Assembly (NCBI RefSeq): GCF_000972865.1 | Contig: NZ_CP011144.1 | Span: forward strand, 1,240,001-1,304,000 | Length of the DNA: 64,000 nt | Direction: 5' to 3' | From: Pseudoxanthomonas suwonensis | GTDB lineage: Bacteria; Pseudomonadota; Gammaproteobacteria; Xanthomonadales; Xanthomonadaceae | Shown here: positions 51,244-59,993 of the stretch, piece by piece | How the letters are laid out: each line of letters opens with the position of its first letter | Numbering within the stretch: the first letter of the stretch is position 1 | The notes under the pieces: generated by a model | What the model saw: the letters and a program-made list of their open reading frames with translations, nothing else | Databases searched by the model: none | What the model was told of the DNA's origin: nothing | Made by a program: the position numbers and the translations under genes

Positions 51244-51356
51244 GACAGACTTCCCGACCGCGCGGCAACGATGCCGCAGGTGTCAGCGTCGTGAACGAAC
51301 AGCGTGTGGTCAAAGACCTTTTGCAGCGCGTAGCGGGCTGCAATTGGATAATTTCT

Positions 51357-51368
51357 TGGTAATTACCA
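51357..51368. promoter_or_regulatory. Perfect 12-bp palindrome TGGTAATTACCA upstream of traG
   Basis: It lies in the AT-richer 209-bp gap between eexN and the traG start, 114 bases upstream of the operon's first codon. It is a candidate operator for the RHH or LysR regulator encoded nearby. No convincing -35/-10 pair was recognised, so function is inferred from position and symmetry only. Confidence 0.4.
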
Positions 51369-51452
51369 GCGCATCATCGCTCGGCATACAGCGGAGGTGT
51401 TCAGCGTAGCTAGCGATACTGCTTTCAGCTTCGCGAACTCGCGTGACCGCGA

Positions 51453-51683
51453 TCACTTTTGTTTGCCATCTCCGGCACGATCGCCCATGAAACGTCGCCG
51501 ATAGGCCTCGCTGGCGGCATCGCACACCGCGTCGCCCAGGCTGGCGCGGTCGAGCCGACATTGGCGCTGCACCACTTTCAACCGCTCCAGGTCAGCCGTC
51601 AGGGATTCGACCGTGTCGGCGGGCGCCGACGGTTGGCAGCCGACCAGGAACAGCCCCAGCCAGAGTCCGTAGTGCTGTCGCAT
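51453..51683 (-). CDS. EexN-like entry-exclusion lipoprotein
   Basis: Small lipoprotein thought to block redundant entry of the same element. The 76-residue product has a signal peptide ending in the lipobox LFLVGC, then ADTVESLTADLERLKVVQRQ and paired cysteines (QCRLDR, AVCDAASEAYRRRFMG), the EexN pattern. A strong GAGGAGG lies five bases before the ATG. It stands between the LysR gene and traG on the same strand. Confidence 0.85.
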   Translation of the reverse strand: MRQHYGLWLGLFLVGCQPSAPADTVESLTADLERLKVVQRQCRLDRASLGDAVCDAASEAYRRRFMGDRAGDGKQK

Positions 51684-51705
51684 TGCAACCTCCTCTCGAA
51701 CAAGT

Positions 51706-52611
51706 TCACGATTTCTTGTCTGCTTCTTCCCCCTCCGCTGGTACAGCCCGCTCGATGAACCGCCCCAGCTGCTCGGATGGGGGCACGTCGGGCCGCAGCA
51801 GGTACGTGGTCAGCACTGCAGACCTGCCCGCGAGCGGGCGGGCGATCACCTCCGGGTGCCGGTACTGGTTAAGTTGCGTGGCATTGGCGAAGCCGACGCC
51901 GTAGCCAGCGGCGACCAGTGCCATCATCGTGTCGAATCCGGCTACGCGCTCCACCACCGTCGGCTCGGCGTCCACGGCGCGCAGCAGACGCTGCGCCTGC
52001 CGATGCGCGCCTTCGGCCAGTTCGGGATGAAACAGCACCAGCGGGTAGTGCAGCAGATCGGCCAGCGGCACGCGCTTGTGCGCCAGCAGCGGATGCCGGG
52101 CCGGGATCGCAAGCACCAACGGATCGATCCAGGCCGGCACGGCCGCCACGCCATCCACATCGGGCGACGCATGTGCGAAACCCACGTCGTACAAGTCGGT
52201 ACGCAGGCCCAGCAGCTGCTGCGCCAGCGGGACCTCGAACAGCCGCAGGCGCACGTCCGGTTCCTGTTCGCGGCAGCGTGCCAGCAGCGCCGCAAACTGC
52301 GGCGAGGCCGTCCCGTCGGACATCGCGATCCTGAGCGAGCCGCGAAACCCCGCGCCCGCCGCCCGCCCACTGATCTTGGCCTGCTCCAATGCGGCAAGGA
52401 CGCGCTTGGCCTCCTTCAGGAACACCTCGCCCGCCCAGGTCAGGCGGGTATTGCGCGTGGTGCGCTCCAAGAGCTGGGTGCCGAGATCGTACTCCAGGTC
52501 CTTGATCGCCCGCGACAGCGGCGACTGCTCGATATGCAATCGCTCGGCTGCCCGCCCGAAGTGCTGTTCCTCACCAACCGCAATGAAGTACCGGAGATGC
52601 CGCAGTTCCAT
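51706..52611 (-). CDS. LysR-type transcriptional regulator (TraR position)
   Basis: The 301-residue protein has an N-terminal winged HTH (MELRHLRYFIAVGEEQHFGR, then LHIEQSPLSRAIKDLE) and a substrate-binding domain from about residue 90. In Tn4371-type elements a LysR gene occupies this place between the relaxase and traG, so it is taken as part of the transfer core and not of the adjacent cargo. It lies 79 bp downstream of the S9 hydrolase stop, on the same strand. Its inducer is unknown. Confidence 0.92.
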   Translation of the reverse strand: MELRHLRYFIAVGEEQHFGRAAERLHIEQSPLSRAIKDLEYDLGTQLLERTTRNTRLTWAGEVFLKEAKRVLAALEQAKISGRAAGAGFRGSLRIAMSDGTASPQFAALLARCREQEPDVRLRLFEVPLAQQLLGLRTDLYDVGFAHASPDVDGVAAVPAWIDPLVLAIPARHPLLAHKRVPLADLLHYPLVLFHPELAEGAHRQAQRLLRAVDAEPTVVERVAGFDTMMALVAAGYGVGFANATQLNQYRHPEVIARPLAGRSAVLTTYLLRPDVPPSEQLGRFIERAVPAEGEEADKKS

Positions 52612-52690
52612 AACGTGAATCCGTTACGCGGTACTCCCCGTTTTCCGCGGTGGTGGAAGAAAGGTATCTCCCCGGTGCCCGTTTCTGGAA

Positions 52691-55072
52691 TCAAGGACCT
52701 GCTTCGGACGCTACTGGCTCCACTGTCCAACGCAGGCGCGGCGGCTTGGGCTGCTTCGCATCCTGATCTCTGAGTTCGCGTAGCTTGTCCCAATCGGCGT
52801 ACTGCTCCCTTTTTTCTTCACTGGAATCGCGTTCGTCCAGCAGCCAGTACCGCCACCAGTCCATAGCCCGCTCCTGATGTGCCAGCACCTGCGAGGGGTT
52901 CTGTAGGACGTGACTGCCGCGCTCAATGTTTGGAATGACGTAGAGTTCGACTGGCTTCCTTAGATGCCGCAATCTGCTGAACATTTCCCAGTGCATGACC
53001 ACCGGCGCCGCCTTGCCGGCGAACGAATCGGTAACCGTCATCAACAGCGGGGTTCGGATGTGTTCGACGTTGAAGGCCGGTGCGCGTTCGAGCCAGTCTT
53101 TCATTCCCACGCCAAAGGGATCCGCACCATTCCGCCTTTCGGTGTCCGCCCAGCTCAGCATTGTCGCCTCGACATACCCGGAGTCGATGGCATCGTCGTC
53201 AATCGCCGCCGCGAAAGGAAAATCGGAGAAGGCGAGCGCATACGCCACGTGCCATCCACCACGGCTGTGACCCATGATGCCGATACGGCTTCTATCAACC
53301 ATTCCTTGCGCATCAAGATGATTGATCGCCGACTTGAATCCACGCATCCTCACCGTTGCTTCCGGACCACTCGCCGGTGGAGATGGACCGAGCACCAGCA
53401 CAGCGATGCCCCGATTCGCGAGCGGTTGGCCGAGGTGCACTGATGCCCCCGGACCGAGAGTTCCGCGACCGTACAACGTAAAGTCCTCGGGTCTTGTCCA
53501 ACCCTGAGTTTGGATCACCAACGGATAGCGCTGGGATCGTTGATAGCCAATCGGATAAAAAAGCCGCCCTTGCCAAGTCTGATCGTCTTCGTCACGCCAA
53601 TCGATAATTTCTACCTTGCCGAGCGAGAAACGAGCGGTGAGCCCGGGATTGGGTTCAAAAACCATCTTCGCGCGACCAGTTGCATCTTCAACGGCGTAGA
53701 GGGCAGGAGGCGTGTTCACATCTTGGCGCACTTCTATGCTGATGGTTGGCGTCGGTTCGCGCTGGCTCACTGCTTCGACCAATTTCCAGTCGCCACTCCG
53801 TTTGCGGAAAGACAGGCGCTCACCCGCAACGTGAATCTCGACAGCATCCGAACCTGTCCAGTATGCATCTTCGATTTGCTTTGTGGCCTCGGCCGACAGC
53901 GGCAGCTTCTTGTACCGCCCCGTTACCACATCGACTTCGGCAATTGCATCACCTGCAAGGCCCTCGGCGTCTTGGGAATCAGCAGGCAGATAGACCGCCC
54001 ACACTAGGATCGAGCGACCTTCTGGCGCCCACTTAAGGGTAGACTGCATGGTATTTGCGGGGTTCAGGGGAGCGTCAAAAAGGGGCCACGCCGAAGCCCG
54101 GTCAACCGAAACGACATACATCTGCTGAAGCTGTCGCGCACCGGTATGTCTTCGAGTTTCCCAATCAGGCGCAATCTCCCCAAGCAGCCCTAGATTATAT
54201 CGGCGCCAACTATCCGGTATCTGCTGGGGAGTACCCGAAACGATGGCCATGCGGCCATCAGGCGAAACGACGGGCTTGATCGTAGGCCAGTGCAAATTGT
54301 AGGTATTAACGCCACCATTCTTGACTTGGAGTTTATTAACGCGGGCGTCCGGTGGCATCCCTGTTTGCACGAACCGTTCGCCCAACCCCCAAACTATGTC
54401 TTGAATCGTAGAACCATCAACCACGCCGGTCACCAAGGAATACGCGTCGGTGTTATCGACCGAGAATCCATTTCGCCACCGCTGCATCGAGATCTCCGGC
54501 GAATACTCCCGCCTTGCCTCATATACCACGGTATTGTGACCACCTATGGCGAAGTTCGTCACGTCGGTTCTAGAGTTTGTCAAGTAGTTCCATTGCTTAG
54601 TTTTGACATTCACCATAACCACTTGGCGAATTCCACGCTCATCTTCCCATAGGAATGCGATGCGTTCATTGTCGACCCAAGCCGGAAAGTTCACGGTAGG
54701 CATCAACAGAGCTGACGCCGCGCGGCCGAGCCCGCGCGTGAACAACGAGACCACAGGTTGAGGAGTAGCCACATCCAACGAAGCCAGCTCACCAGTGACG
54801 ACCTCAACCTCGACGCCGTCGCGTTCAATGTCGCCCCGAATCAACATCGCGACATAGCGACTTCCATCCGGCGATACCGCGACGCTCGTGCCGTTCCTGT
54901 CGGCCACCATGAACCGTGTCGTCACGATGCTATCGCGCACGGTCAGCGATTGCTTGTTCACAGCGTCCGCTACGCTAAACCCGCCAGAGATGAACACCGA
55001 GGCTATCATTAGCGCAGACGAAATTTTTCGGCCATCGCGCCAAGAAAGCCCAGCTCGGAATGCAATCTTCAT
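52691..55072 (-). CDS. Secreted S9 serine hydrolase, lasso-peptide isopeptidase-like
   Basis: The 793-residue protein has an N-terminal signal-like segment, a beta-propeller (about 45-480, with SVAVSPDGSRY and PVVSPDGRMAI blades) and an alpha/beta-hydrolase domain. The nucleophile is Ser603 in GHSRGGW and the probable catalytic His is His721 in ERGSHVLQNP; the acid could be Asp682 or Glu696. The ATG at 55072 is preferred to a GTG nine bases upstream. It is 23 bp behind a TonB transducer and near FecI/FecR genes, the exact company of Atxe2-type isopeptidases, which open the ring of lasso peptides. A general S9 prolyl-oligopeptidase-like peptidase is the alternative. No lasso biosynthesis gene is visible. 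GC is lower than the transfer genes. Confidence 0.7.
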   Translation of the reverse strand: MKIAFRAGLSWRDGRKISSALMIASVFISGGFSVADAVNKQSLTVRDSIVTTRFMVADRNGTSVAVSPDGSRYVAMLIRGDIERDGVEVEVVTGELASLDVATPQPVVSLFTRGLGRAASALLMPTVNFPAWVDNERIAFLWEDERGIRQVVMVNVKTKQWNYLTNSRTDVTNFAIGGHNTVVYEARREYSPEISMQRWRNGFSVDNTDAYSLVTGVVDGSTIQDIVWGLGERFVQTGMPPDARVNKLQVKNGGVNTYNLHWPTIKPVVSPDGRMAIVSGTPQQIPDSWRRYNLGLLGEIAPDWETRRHTGARQLQQMYVVSVDRASAWPLFDAPLNPANTMQSTLKWAPEGRSILVWAVYLPADSQDAEGLAGDAIAEVDVVTGRYKKLPLSAEATKQIEDAYWTGSDAVEIHVAGERLSFRKRSGDWKLVEAVSQREPTPTISIEVRQDVNTPPALYAVEDATGRAKMVFEPNPGLTARFSLGKVEIIDWRDEDDQTWQGRLFYPIGYQRSQRYPLVIQTQGWTRPEDFTLYGRGTLGPGASVHLGQPLANRGIAVLVLGPSPPASGPEATVRMRGFKSAINHLDAQGMVDRSRIGIMGHSRGGWHVAYALAFSDFPFAAAIDDDAIDSGYVEATMLSWADTERRNGADPFGVGMKDWLERAPAFNVEHIRTPLLMTVTDSFAGKAAPVVMHWEMFSRLRHLRKPVELYVIPNIERGSHVLQNPSQVLAHQERAMDWWRYWLLDERDSSEEKREQYADWDKLRELRDQDAKQPKPPRLRWTVEPVASEAGP

Positions 55073-55095
55073 CGTGAACACCTGCCTGTTTCGGA

Positions 55096-57729
55096 TCAGA
55101 AGCGTTTCGTGATACCAAGGCTGATGACACGGCCAAGCGCGGAGTAGTTCGTTGAGTCATAGCTTGCGTGAAAAGATTGAAAGGGAACCATATATGGTGG
55201 CGATTCGTCGAATGCATTTGTGATCGACAGGTTCAAGCCGAAGCCGCTTAGGAAATTCGGGTCAGCAGCGTAGTCGAACACTAGGTCCAGCGTGGTCATC
55301 GAACTCCCCTTTGAGTTGGGCGTGATCTGGGTATCACGCACGCCACCAAGATAGTTCACGATTACTCCAGCGCTGAATGCATTTCGCGACCAATGCCCAC
55401 CCGCGCGTCCCTTGAACCGAGGCGGAAACCACACTACGCCCGCAGTTTCAATTTCAGGCAATCCCTCGATCAACTGACGCTTGCTATCCGTGATCCAACT
55501 TCCACCAAGATTGAAAGATATAAGCCCGCTGTAGGCAGGCGTCGCGTACTTCATATCCAGATCCACGCCTCGCACTCGCTGCCGTGATGCGTTGAACCAG
55601 TTGTTCTCGAATAGTGCGATGACGCTTTCCGGATCGTAGACACCTCCGGTTCGATTAGAAAATCGTGCCGTCTGTAGCGCGACCTGCTGCTGTTCGTTTG
55701 TCGGATCGCGCGTGATGAAGTTATCGTAAGCGTGGTCGGCTAGTGCCTGGCTGAACGATTCAAATGATGGGAATGGTGCTACTACGCGCTCGCGGTAGTC
55801 GATATCAAACCAACCAAGTTCTACCGAGGCACCAGGCAAGAACGCAGGCCGAATCATTATTCCCGCAGTAGCTATCTCTGCACGTTCTGGGCCAAGATCA
55901 GGATTGCCACCCGATGTCATAAGAACGGTTGCTGAACTCGCGGCGTTAGGGATGCCAAACGTTTCCGCGGCATAGAGAAACACTAGTCTTTCTTGAAACT
56001 GTTCCAGCAATTTTGGCGCTTTAAAGCTTTTTCCCCAGCTAGCCCGGATATCGACATTCGGCGTAACCTGCCAGAGCGCCCCGACCTTCGGTGTAGTAGC
56101 GCCACCAAAACGATCATAGTCGTCGTAGCGAACCGCACCACTGAGGGATAGCCGGTGGACTAATGGAACTTCTCCTGACTCGCCGACCAAGGGCAAGTTG
56201 ATCTCCGTGAACAGGTTTCGACTTTTGATCGAGCCACCGGTCAACATGTGGTCCACGTATTCGGAATTTCGCCATCCACCACCTAAGGAGAGGCGCGCTT
56301 CACCTCCAAGAAGATTGAATAGCGCCCCCTCGAACTCGACGCCTGCCGCATCGGTACGATTTATGTACTCGCCGTCGACTTGTTGCACCAGCGCCCCGGT
56401 CGACAGCGAGTACAAGCCCATGAACGTTCTTGCTTCGTCTTCTCCGGAAAACGCATGCATCCGCATCGACCAGTCCGCAGGCAACGAGATCCGGATCGAG
56501 GGGGATAATCCGTAAATATTCAGATCCACATCTGTGTCGCACCGAAATGCAGGCGCACAGATCGAGTAGTTTCTCATTGTCCTTTTCGTATAAAACGCGT
56601 CCAGCGTCAGTTCGGTTCGTGATCCTATATTCTGGTATCCACTAACCAGAATCCCGTCCTGGGAGATTGCGGGATAGATCATGTGCTGATCTGGATGGGA
56701 AATATGCCTCATGTAATCCCGCTGCGCGGCGCGCACGGCGCTGCTGCTTAAGGTCTCTCCAGCGATTAGGAGGCTACCCGAGGACCATGCCGTTCCGACA
56801 ACGGCGCTCACTTGCGTTTGCTCGTATCCGCCACTCGTCGCTTCACCGTAGCGCGCGGTCAGTTCCGCGCCATCGTAGTCGCGCTTCAGGATGATATTTG
56901 CAACGCCGCCCACCGCGTCCGACCCGTAAATGGCGCTAGCGCCATCGAGCAGCACCTCAAAACGGTCGATTGCCGCGACGGGTATCACCGCAACGTCGGT
57001 GGCCTGCATCCCCCCGTCGTAAGGCAGGCGGGCGCCGTTGAGGAGCGTCAGTGTCGCGTCGGGGCCGAGCCCACGCAGGTTGAGACTAGAGGCGCCAGTA
57101 ATGTTGGTGTTTGAAGATTGTCCCGCGCCCGCTTCTGGCAGCACGCCGGGATTTTGCCCCCCCGAAAAGTTCTGTGGAATGGCGCGAATCACGTCGCCGA
57201 GGTTATGATGACCAGCAAGCCGCATATCCTCTTGCGAAATCATCAGCAGCGGCGAGGAAGGCTGTACACCGCGAATGCGCGTGCCTGTGACTGTCATTCT
57301 TTCCAGTTCTGTCGCCGTCTCTAGCGTTTGCGTTGTTTCGGGCCTCCGACGCTGCTCAGTATTGCCAGAAGGCGCCGCTGGCGCTTGGTTGCCGGATGCT
57401 GCGGGGCGCAAGGCGAAAGCGTTGCCACTGACCGCTTCGGCCGCCAGGCCTGTGCCGTCCAGCAGCTGGCGAAGTGCCTCAGCCGGCGCGTGTGCGCCAC
57501 TGACACCGCGCGTGGTCTTGCCGGCCACCAGTTCCGGTGCGTAGGAGACGCTGAGCCTGCCTTGCGACATCGCCCGGCGCAGCGCCTGGTCCAGCGGCCC
57601 AGCCGGAACATTCCAGGTGATGGCTTGCTCGGTGGCCTGCGCGAACGCCGTGGACGGGCATGTCAGCATCCACAAACAGGAGGCGACGGCGGCGGACAAC
57701 AGCGTGTGCTTGGCGGTGGCGATGCGCAT
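55096..57729 (-). CDS. TonB-dependent transducer with STN signalling domain (FecA-like)
   Basis: Outer-membrane importer that also signals to FecR. The 877-residue product has a signal peptide cleaved near TAFA-QA (residue 30), an STN domain (about 35-110: ITWNVPAGPLDQALRRAMSQ, LSVSYAPELVAGKTTRGVSG), a TonB-box-like ERMTVTGTRI, a plug domain (GDVIRAIPQNFSGGQNPG, LNLRGLGPDATLTLLNGARL) and a beta-barrel ending in Phe (LGITKRF). GAGGGG lies four bases before the ATG at 57729. It is cotranscribed with the S9 hydrolase and divergent from the sigma factor. The 5' 430 bp are richer in GC than the barrel-coding part. The peptide-like substrate is inferred from context. Confidence 0.92.
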   Translation of the reverse strand: MRIATAKHTLLSAAVASCLWMLTCPSTAFAQATEQAITWNVPAGPLDQALRRAMSQGRLSVSYAPELVAGKTTRGVSGAHAPAEALRQLLDGTGLAAEAVSGNAFALRPAASGNQAPAAPSGNTEQRRRPETTQTLETATELERMTVTGTRIRGVQPSSPLLMISQEDMRLAGHHNLGDVIRAIPQNFSGGQNPGVLPEAGAGQSSNTNITGASSLNLRGLGPDATLTLLNGARLPYDGGMQATDVAVIPVAAIDRFEVLLDGASAIYGSDAVGGVANIILKRDYDGAELTARYGEATSGGYEQTQVSAVVGTAWSSGSLLIAGETLSSSAVRAAQRDYMRHISHPDQHMIYPAISQDGILVSGYQNIGSRTELTLDAFYTKRTMRNYSICAPAFRCDTDVDLNIYGLSPSIRISLPADWSMRMHAFSGEDEARTFMGLYSLSTGALVQQVDGEYINRTDAAGVEFEGALFNLLGGEARLSLGGGWRNSEYVDHMLTGGSIKSRNLFTEINLPLVGESGEVPLVHRLSLSGAVRYDDYDRFGGATTPKVGALWQVTPNVDIRASWGKSFKAPKLLEQFQERLVFLYAAETFGIPNAASSATVLMTSGGNPDLGPERAEIATAGIMIRPAFLPGASVELGWFDIDYRERVVAPFPSFESFSQALADHAYDNFITRDPTNEQQQVALQTARFSNRTGGVYDPESVIALFENNWFNASRQRVRGVDLDMKYATPAYSGLISFNLGGSWITDSKRQLIEGLPEIETAGVVWFPPRFKGRAGGHWSRNAFSAGVIVNYLGGVRDTQITPNSKGSSMTTLDLVFDYAADPNFLSGFGLNLSITNAFDESPPYMVPFQSFHASYDSTNYSALGRVISLGITKRF

Positions 57730-57965
57730 GGTTCCCCTCGGTGGTGGCGCAGGCCCGCGGCTGGGGCCTGTCCTACCCTTGAACGACGCCGGAGGGAAAA
57801 GGCGAACGTGGCCGGACCAGTCTAGGCCGACGAGGTGGCCGGAGGGCGCAAAGGGTGCTTGGGAGCCATCTTTGTTAAAACGCCCCACGGTGTGAAAAGC
57901 GAACGTCGCGGCTGTGCGCCCGCGGTGTCATCATGTTGACATCACCGCCTGGGGCGGCATCGCTC

Positions 57966-58541
57966 ATGGCCAACGCGCACGACACCTTCCTCTACGCCCC
58001 CGAGGTCGCCGCGCCGGCGCCCGCGACGGACGAAGGGCGCCTGGACGCCTTCCTGCGAACGCAGTCGAAGGCGCTGGTGGCGTTCCTGCGCGCACGCAGC
58101 TACAGCGAGGAGGACGCGCAGGATACGGCGCAGGAGGCGCTGGCCCGCTTTGCCCGCCACTACGCCGGGCGACCGGTGGACGAGTGGCAGCCGGTGCTGT
58201 ACCGGATCGCGGTCAACGCGGCCAACGACCGGCTGCGCCTGCTGCGCCGGCGCGCGGCCGACCAGCACGTGCCGCTGGAGGCGGTGGAGATCGAGGACGA
58301 GCGGCAGGACGCGGAGCAGGCGGCGGCCGACGCGCAGTACGACGCGATGCTGGCCGAGGCGGTGCTGGCGCTGCCCGAGCGCTGCCGGCAGGTGTACCTG
58401 CTGGCCCGCGTGCGCGGCATGGACACGGCCGAGGTGGCCCGGCTTTGCGGGATCAGCCAGCGCATGGTGCAGAAGCAACTGGCGAATGCGCTCCAACACG
58501 TCTGGCGCAGGTTCGCGAAGGACCCTTCGGATGCGTTGTAG
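57966..58541 (+). CDS. ECF sigma factor (FecI-like)
   Basis: The 191-residue product has sigma-2 (SKALVAFLRARSYSEEDAQD, ALARFARHY) and sigma-4 regions (LPERCRQVYLLARVRGMDTA and EVARLCGISQRMVQKQLANA) and no sigma-3, as in FecI-type ECF factors. GGGGCGG eight bases before the ATG at 57966 favours this start over the one at 57933. It is 9 bp ahead of fecR and divergent from the transducer. The 236-bp divergent gap contains the imperfect inverted repeat TGTCA-TCATGT-TGACA at 57926-57941, but no recognisable FecI promoter. Confidence 0.92.
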   Translation: MANAHDTFLYAPEVAAPAPATDEGRLDAFLRTQSKALVAFLRARSYSEEDAQDTAQEALARFARHYAGRPVDEWQPVLYRIAVNAANDRLRLLRRRAADQHVPLEAVEIEDERQDAEQAAADAQYDAMLAEAVLALPERCRQVYLLARVRGMDTAEVARLCGISQRMVQKQLANALQHVWRRFAKDPSDAL

Positions 58542-58550
58542 GGAACAGGC

Positions 58551-59540
58551 ATGAATGCCGAGGACAGCGAGATGGCAAGCCAGGCCGGCGAGTGGGTGGT
58601 GCGCATGCACGCGCACGACTGCACCGAGGAGGAGCGCGCGGCCTGCCTGCGCTGGCGGGCGCGGAGCCCGGCGCACGAGGCGACGTTCCGCGGCATGGAG
58701 CGGGCCTGGTTGCGCTCGGCGGGGCTCGCGGCCAATCCGGCGATCGCCGCCGCACTACGCGAGGCCGAACGCGACGGCATGCAGGCGCGGCGCTCGCGGC
58801 GGAGGCGCTGGGCGGTACCGCTGGCGATGGCCGCGTCGCTCGGACTCGTGGCGGTGCTGGTGGGGCCGATGCGTCTCCTGGACGACCGCCCGACGGAAGT
58901 GCAGCAGTACGGAACCGCCGTGGGCGAGCAGCGGGAGGTGGTACTGCCGGACGGTACGGCGGTGCTGCTGGACACGGATACCACGCTGGCGGTGCGGTAC
59001 TCCAAGCGCACGCGGCGCGTTGAATTGACGGCGGGGCAGGCGCGATTCGCAGTGACGCCCGATGCCGAGCGACCGTTCACGGTGTCCGCCAACGGCGGAC
59101 AGGTCACCGCGGTCGGCACCGCCTTCACCGTGCGGCTGGACGCGGCGGCCACGACGGTCACGCTGCTGGAAGGGGCCGTGGTGGTGGAGGGGCCAGCGGA
59201 TGCCGCGGAGCGTCGCCCCCCTGCCCGGCTCAAGCCGGGAGAGCAACTGCGTTTCGCGCGCGACGGTGGCGAGTGGGCCACGACCATCGTGAACCTGGAC
59301 GTGGCGGGGGCCTGGACCGAGGGCCACGTGTTCGCCGACGACTGGCCGCTGTCGCGGCTGGTCGACGAGGTCAACCGCTATTCCGCGGTGAAGCTGCGCG
59401 CCGATCCGGCGGTGGCGGAGCTGCGCATCAGCGGGGGCTTCCGCTTCGACGACCCGCAGGCGCTGGCGCTGCTGCTGTCGCACAGCCTGCCGGTGCAGTC
59501 GGCCGAGGCCGGAAACGAGATCGTGCTGAGGCGTCGATAG
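58551..59540 (+). CDS. FecR-family anti-sigma factor
   Basis: Inner-membrane regulator that passes the transducer's signal to the ECF sigma factor. The 329-residue product has an N-terminal cytosolic FecR_N domain (QAGEWVVRMHAHDCTEEERA), a single membrane helix (WAVPLAMAASLGLVAVLVG, about 87-105), a periplasmic FecR domain (LPDGTAVLLDTDTTLAVRYS, TVSANGGQVTAVGTAFTVRL) and a C-terminal STN-contacting part (LVDEVNRYSAVKLRADP). Very high GC, in contrast to the receptor barrel. Confidence 0.92.
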   Translation: MNAEDSEMASQAGEWVVRMHAHDCTEEERAACLRWRARSPAHEATFRGMERAWLRSAGLAANPAIAAALREAERDGMQARRSRRRRWAVPLAMAASLGLVAVLVGPMRLLDDRPTEVQQYGTAVGEQREVVLPDGTAVLLDTDTTLAVRYSKRTRRVELTAGQARFAVTPDAERPFTVSANGGQVTAVGTAFTVRLDAAATTVTLLEGAVVVEGPADAAERRPPARLKPGEQLRFARDGGEWATTIVNLDVAGAWTEGHVFADDWPLSRLVDEVNRYSAVKLRADPAVAELRISGGFRFDDPQALALLLSHSLPVQSAEAGNEIVLRRR

Positions 59541-59596
59541 CACGTTAGCATGCACTGCTAGTGTTGCGATTCAACTAACAATCGTCCGAGGTCACG

Positions 59597-59878
59597 ATGT
59601 CCACAAATTTTACTGAGCTGGACAACCTTACGTTTGAGCAAAAGCAGCAATTGCTAGTGCTTATTTCCTCTATCGTAGAGTCCGCAGAGGCCAAGCAACG
59701 TGCCGCTTACGATTCTGGAGATAAGACACAAAAACTTGCGGTCATGGACGATGCATTCGGACTTGTCAAACTTCGTTACGAGGTCAAAGACATGCAAGAT
59801 GCGTTGCAAAGGTCTCCGTCAACTCGGACTAGTTCTTTGATCGAGCCGGTTCTGCGCTACATCAACAATGCGGCCTAG
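59597..59878 (+). CDS. Uncharacterised 93-residue helical protein
   Basis: No family recognised. The protein is charged, cytosolic and probably all-helical (LTFEQKQQLLVLISSIVESA, LVKLRYEVKDMQDALQR), without signal peptide, cysteines or membrane segment. GAGG is six bases before the ATG. It lies 56 bp after fecR, behind a small hairpin (TAGCA/TGCTA at 59546-59560), and 115 bp before the convergent relaxase. Codon use and GC are far lower than in fecR, so it was likely acquired separately. It does not resemble a lasso precursor (no short C-terminal core with a ring-closing Asp/Glu after a Thr-X leader end). Confidence 0.65.
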   Translation: MSTNFTELDNLTFEQKQQLLVLISSIVESAEAKQRAAYDSGDKTQKLAVMDDAFGLVKLRYEVKDMQDALQRSPSTRTSSLIEPVLRYINNAA

Positions 59879-59993
59879 AATTGTCTGCTAATAATTCATT
59901 CTAGACGGCGTATTTTCGCGGCGAGGCCTAACTCAGGCATTCGCTGCTGGCAACACTTTCGGTCGCTTGAAGGATGCGGCGATCCGCAATGCT

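Noticed and set aside
51310..51561. Minus-strand 83-codon frame between traG and eexN
   Set aside because: It overlaps most of eexN in another frame, has no ribosome site and no recognisable sequence.
57926..57941. TGTCA-N6-TGACA repeat as a definite regulator site for the fecI/transducer divergent region
   Set aside because: Short five-base arms in a GC-rich region could arise by chance; mentioned only in the sigma-factor entry.
59597..59878. The 93-residue protein as a lasso precursor
   Set aside because: It is too long, has no leader/core layout with a penultimate Thr in the leader and ring-closing Asp/Glu at core position 7-9, and no B or C enzyme genes are near.
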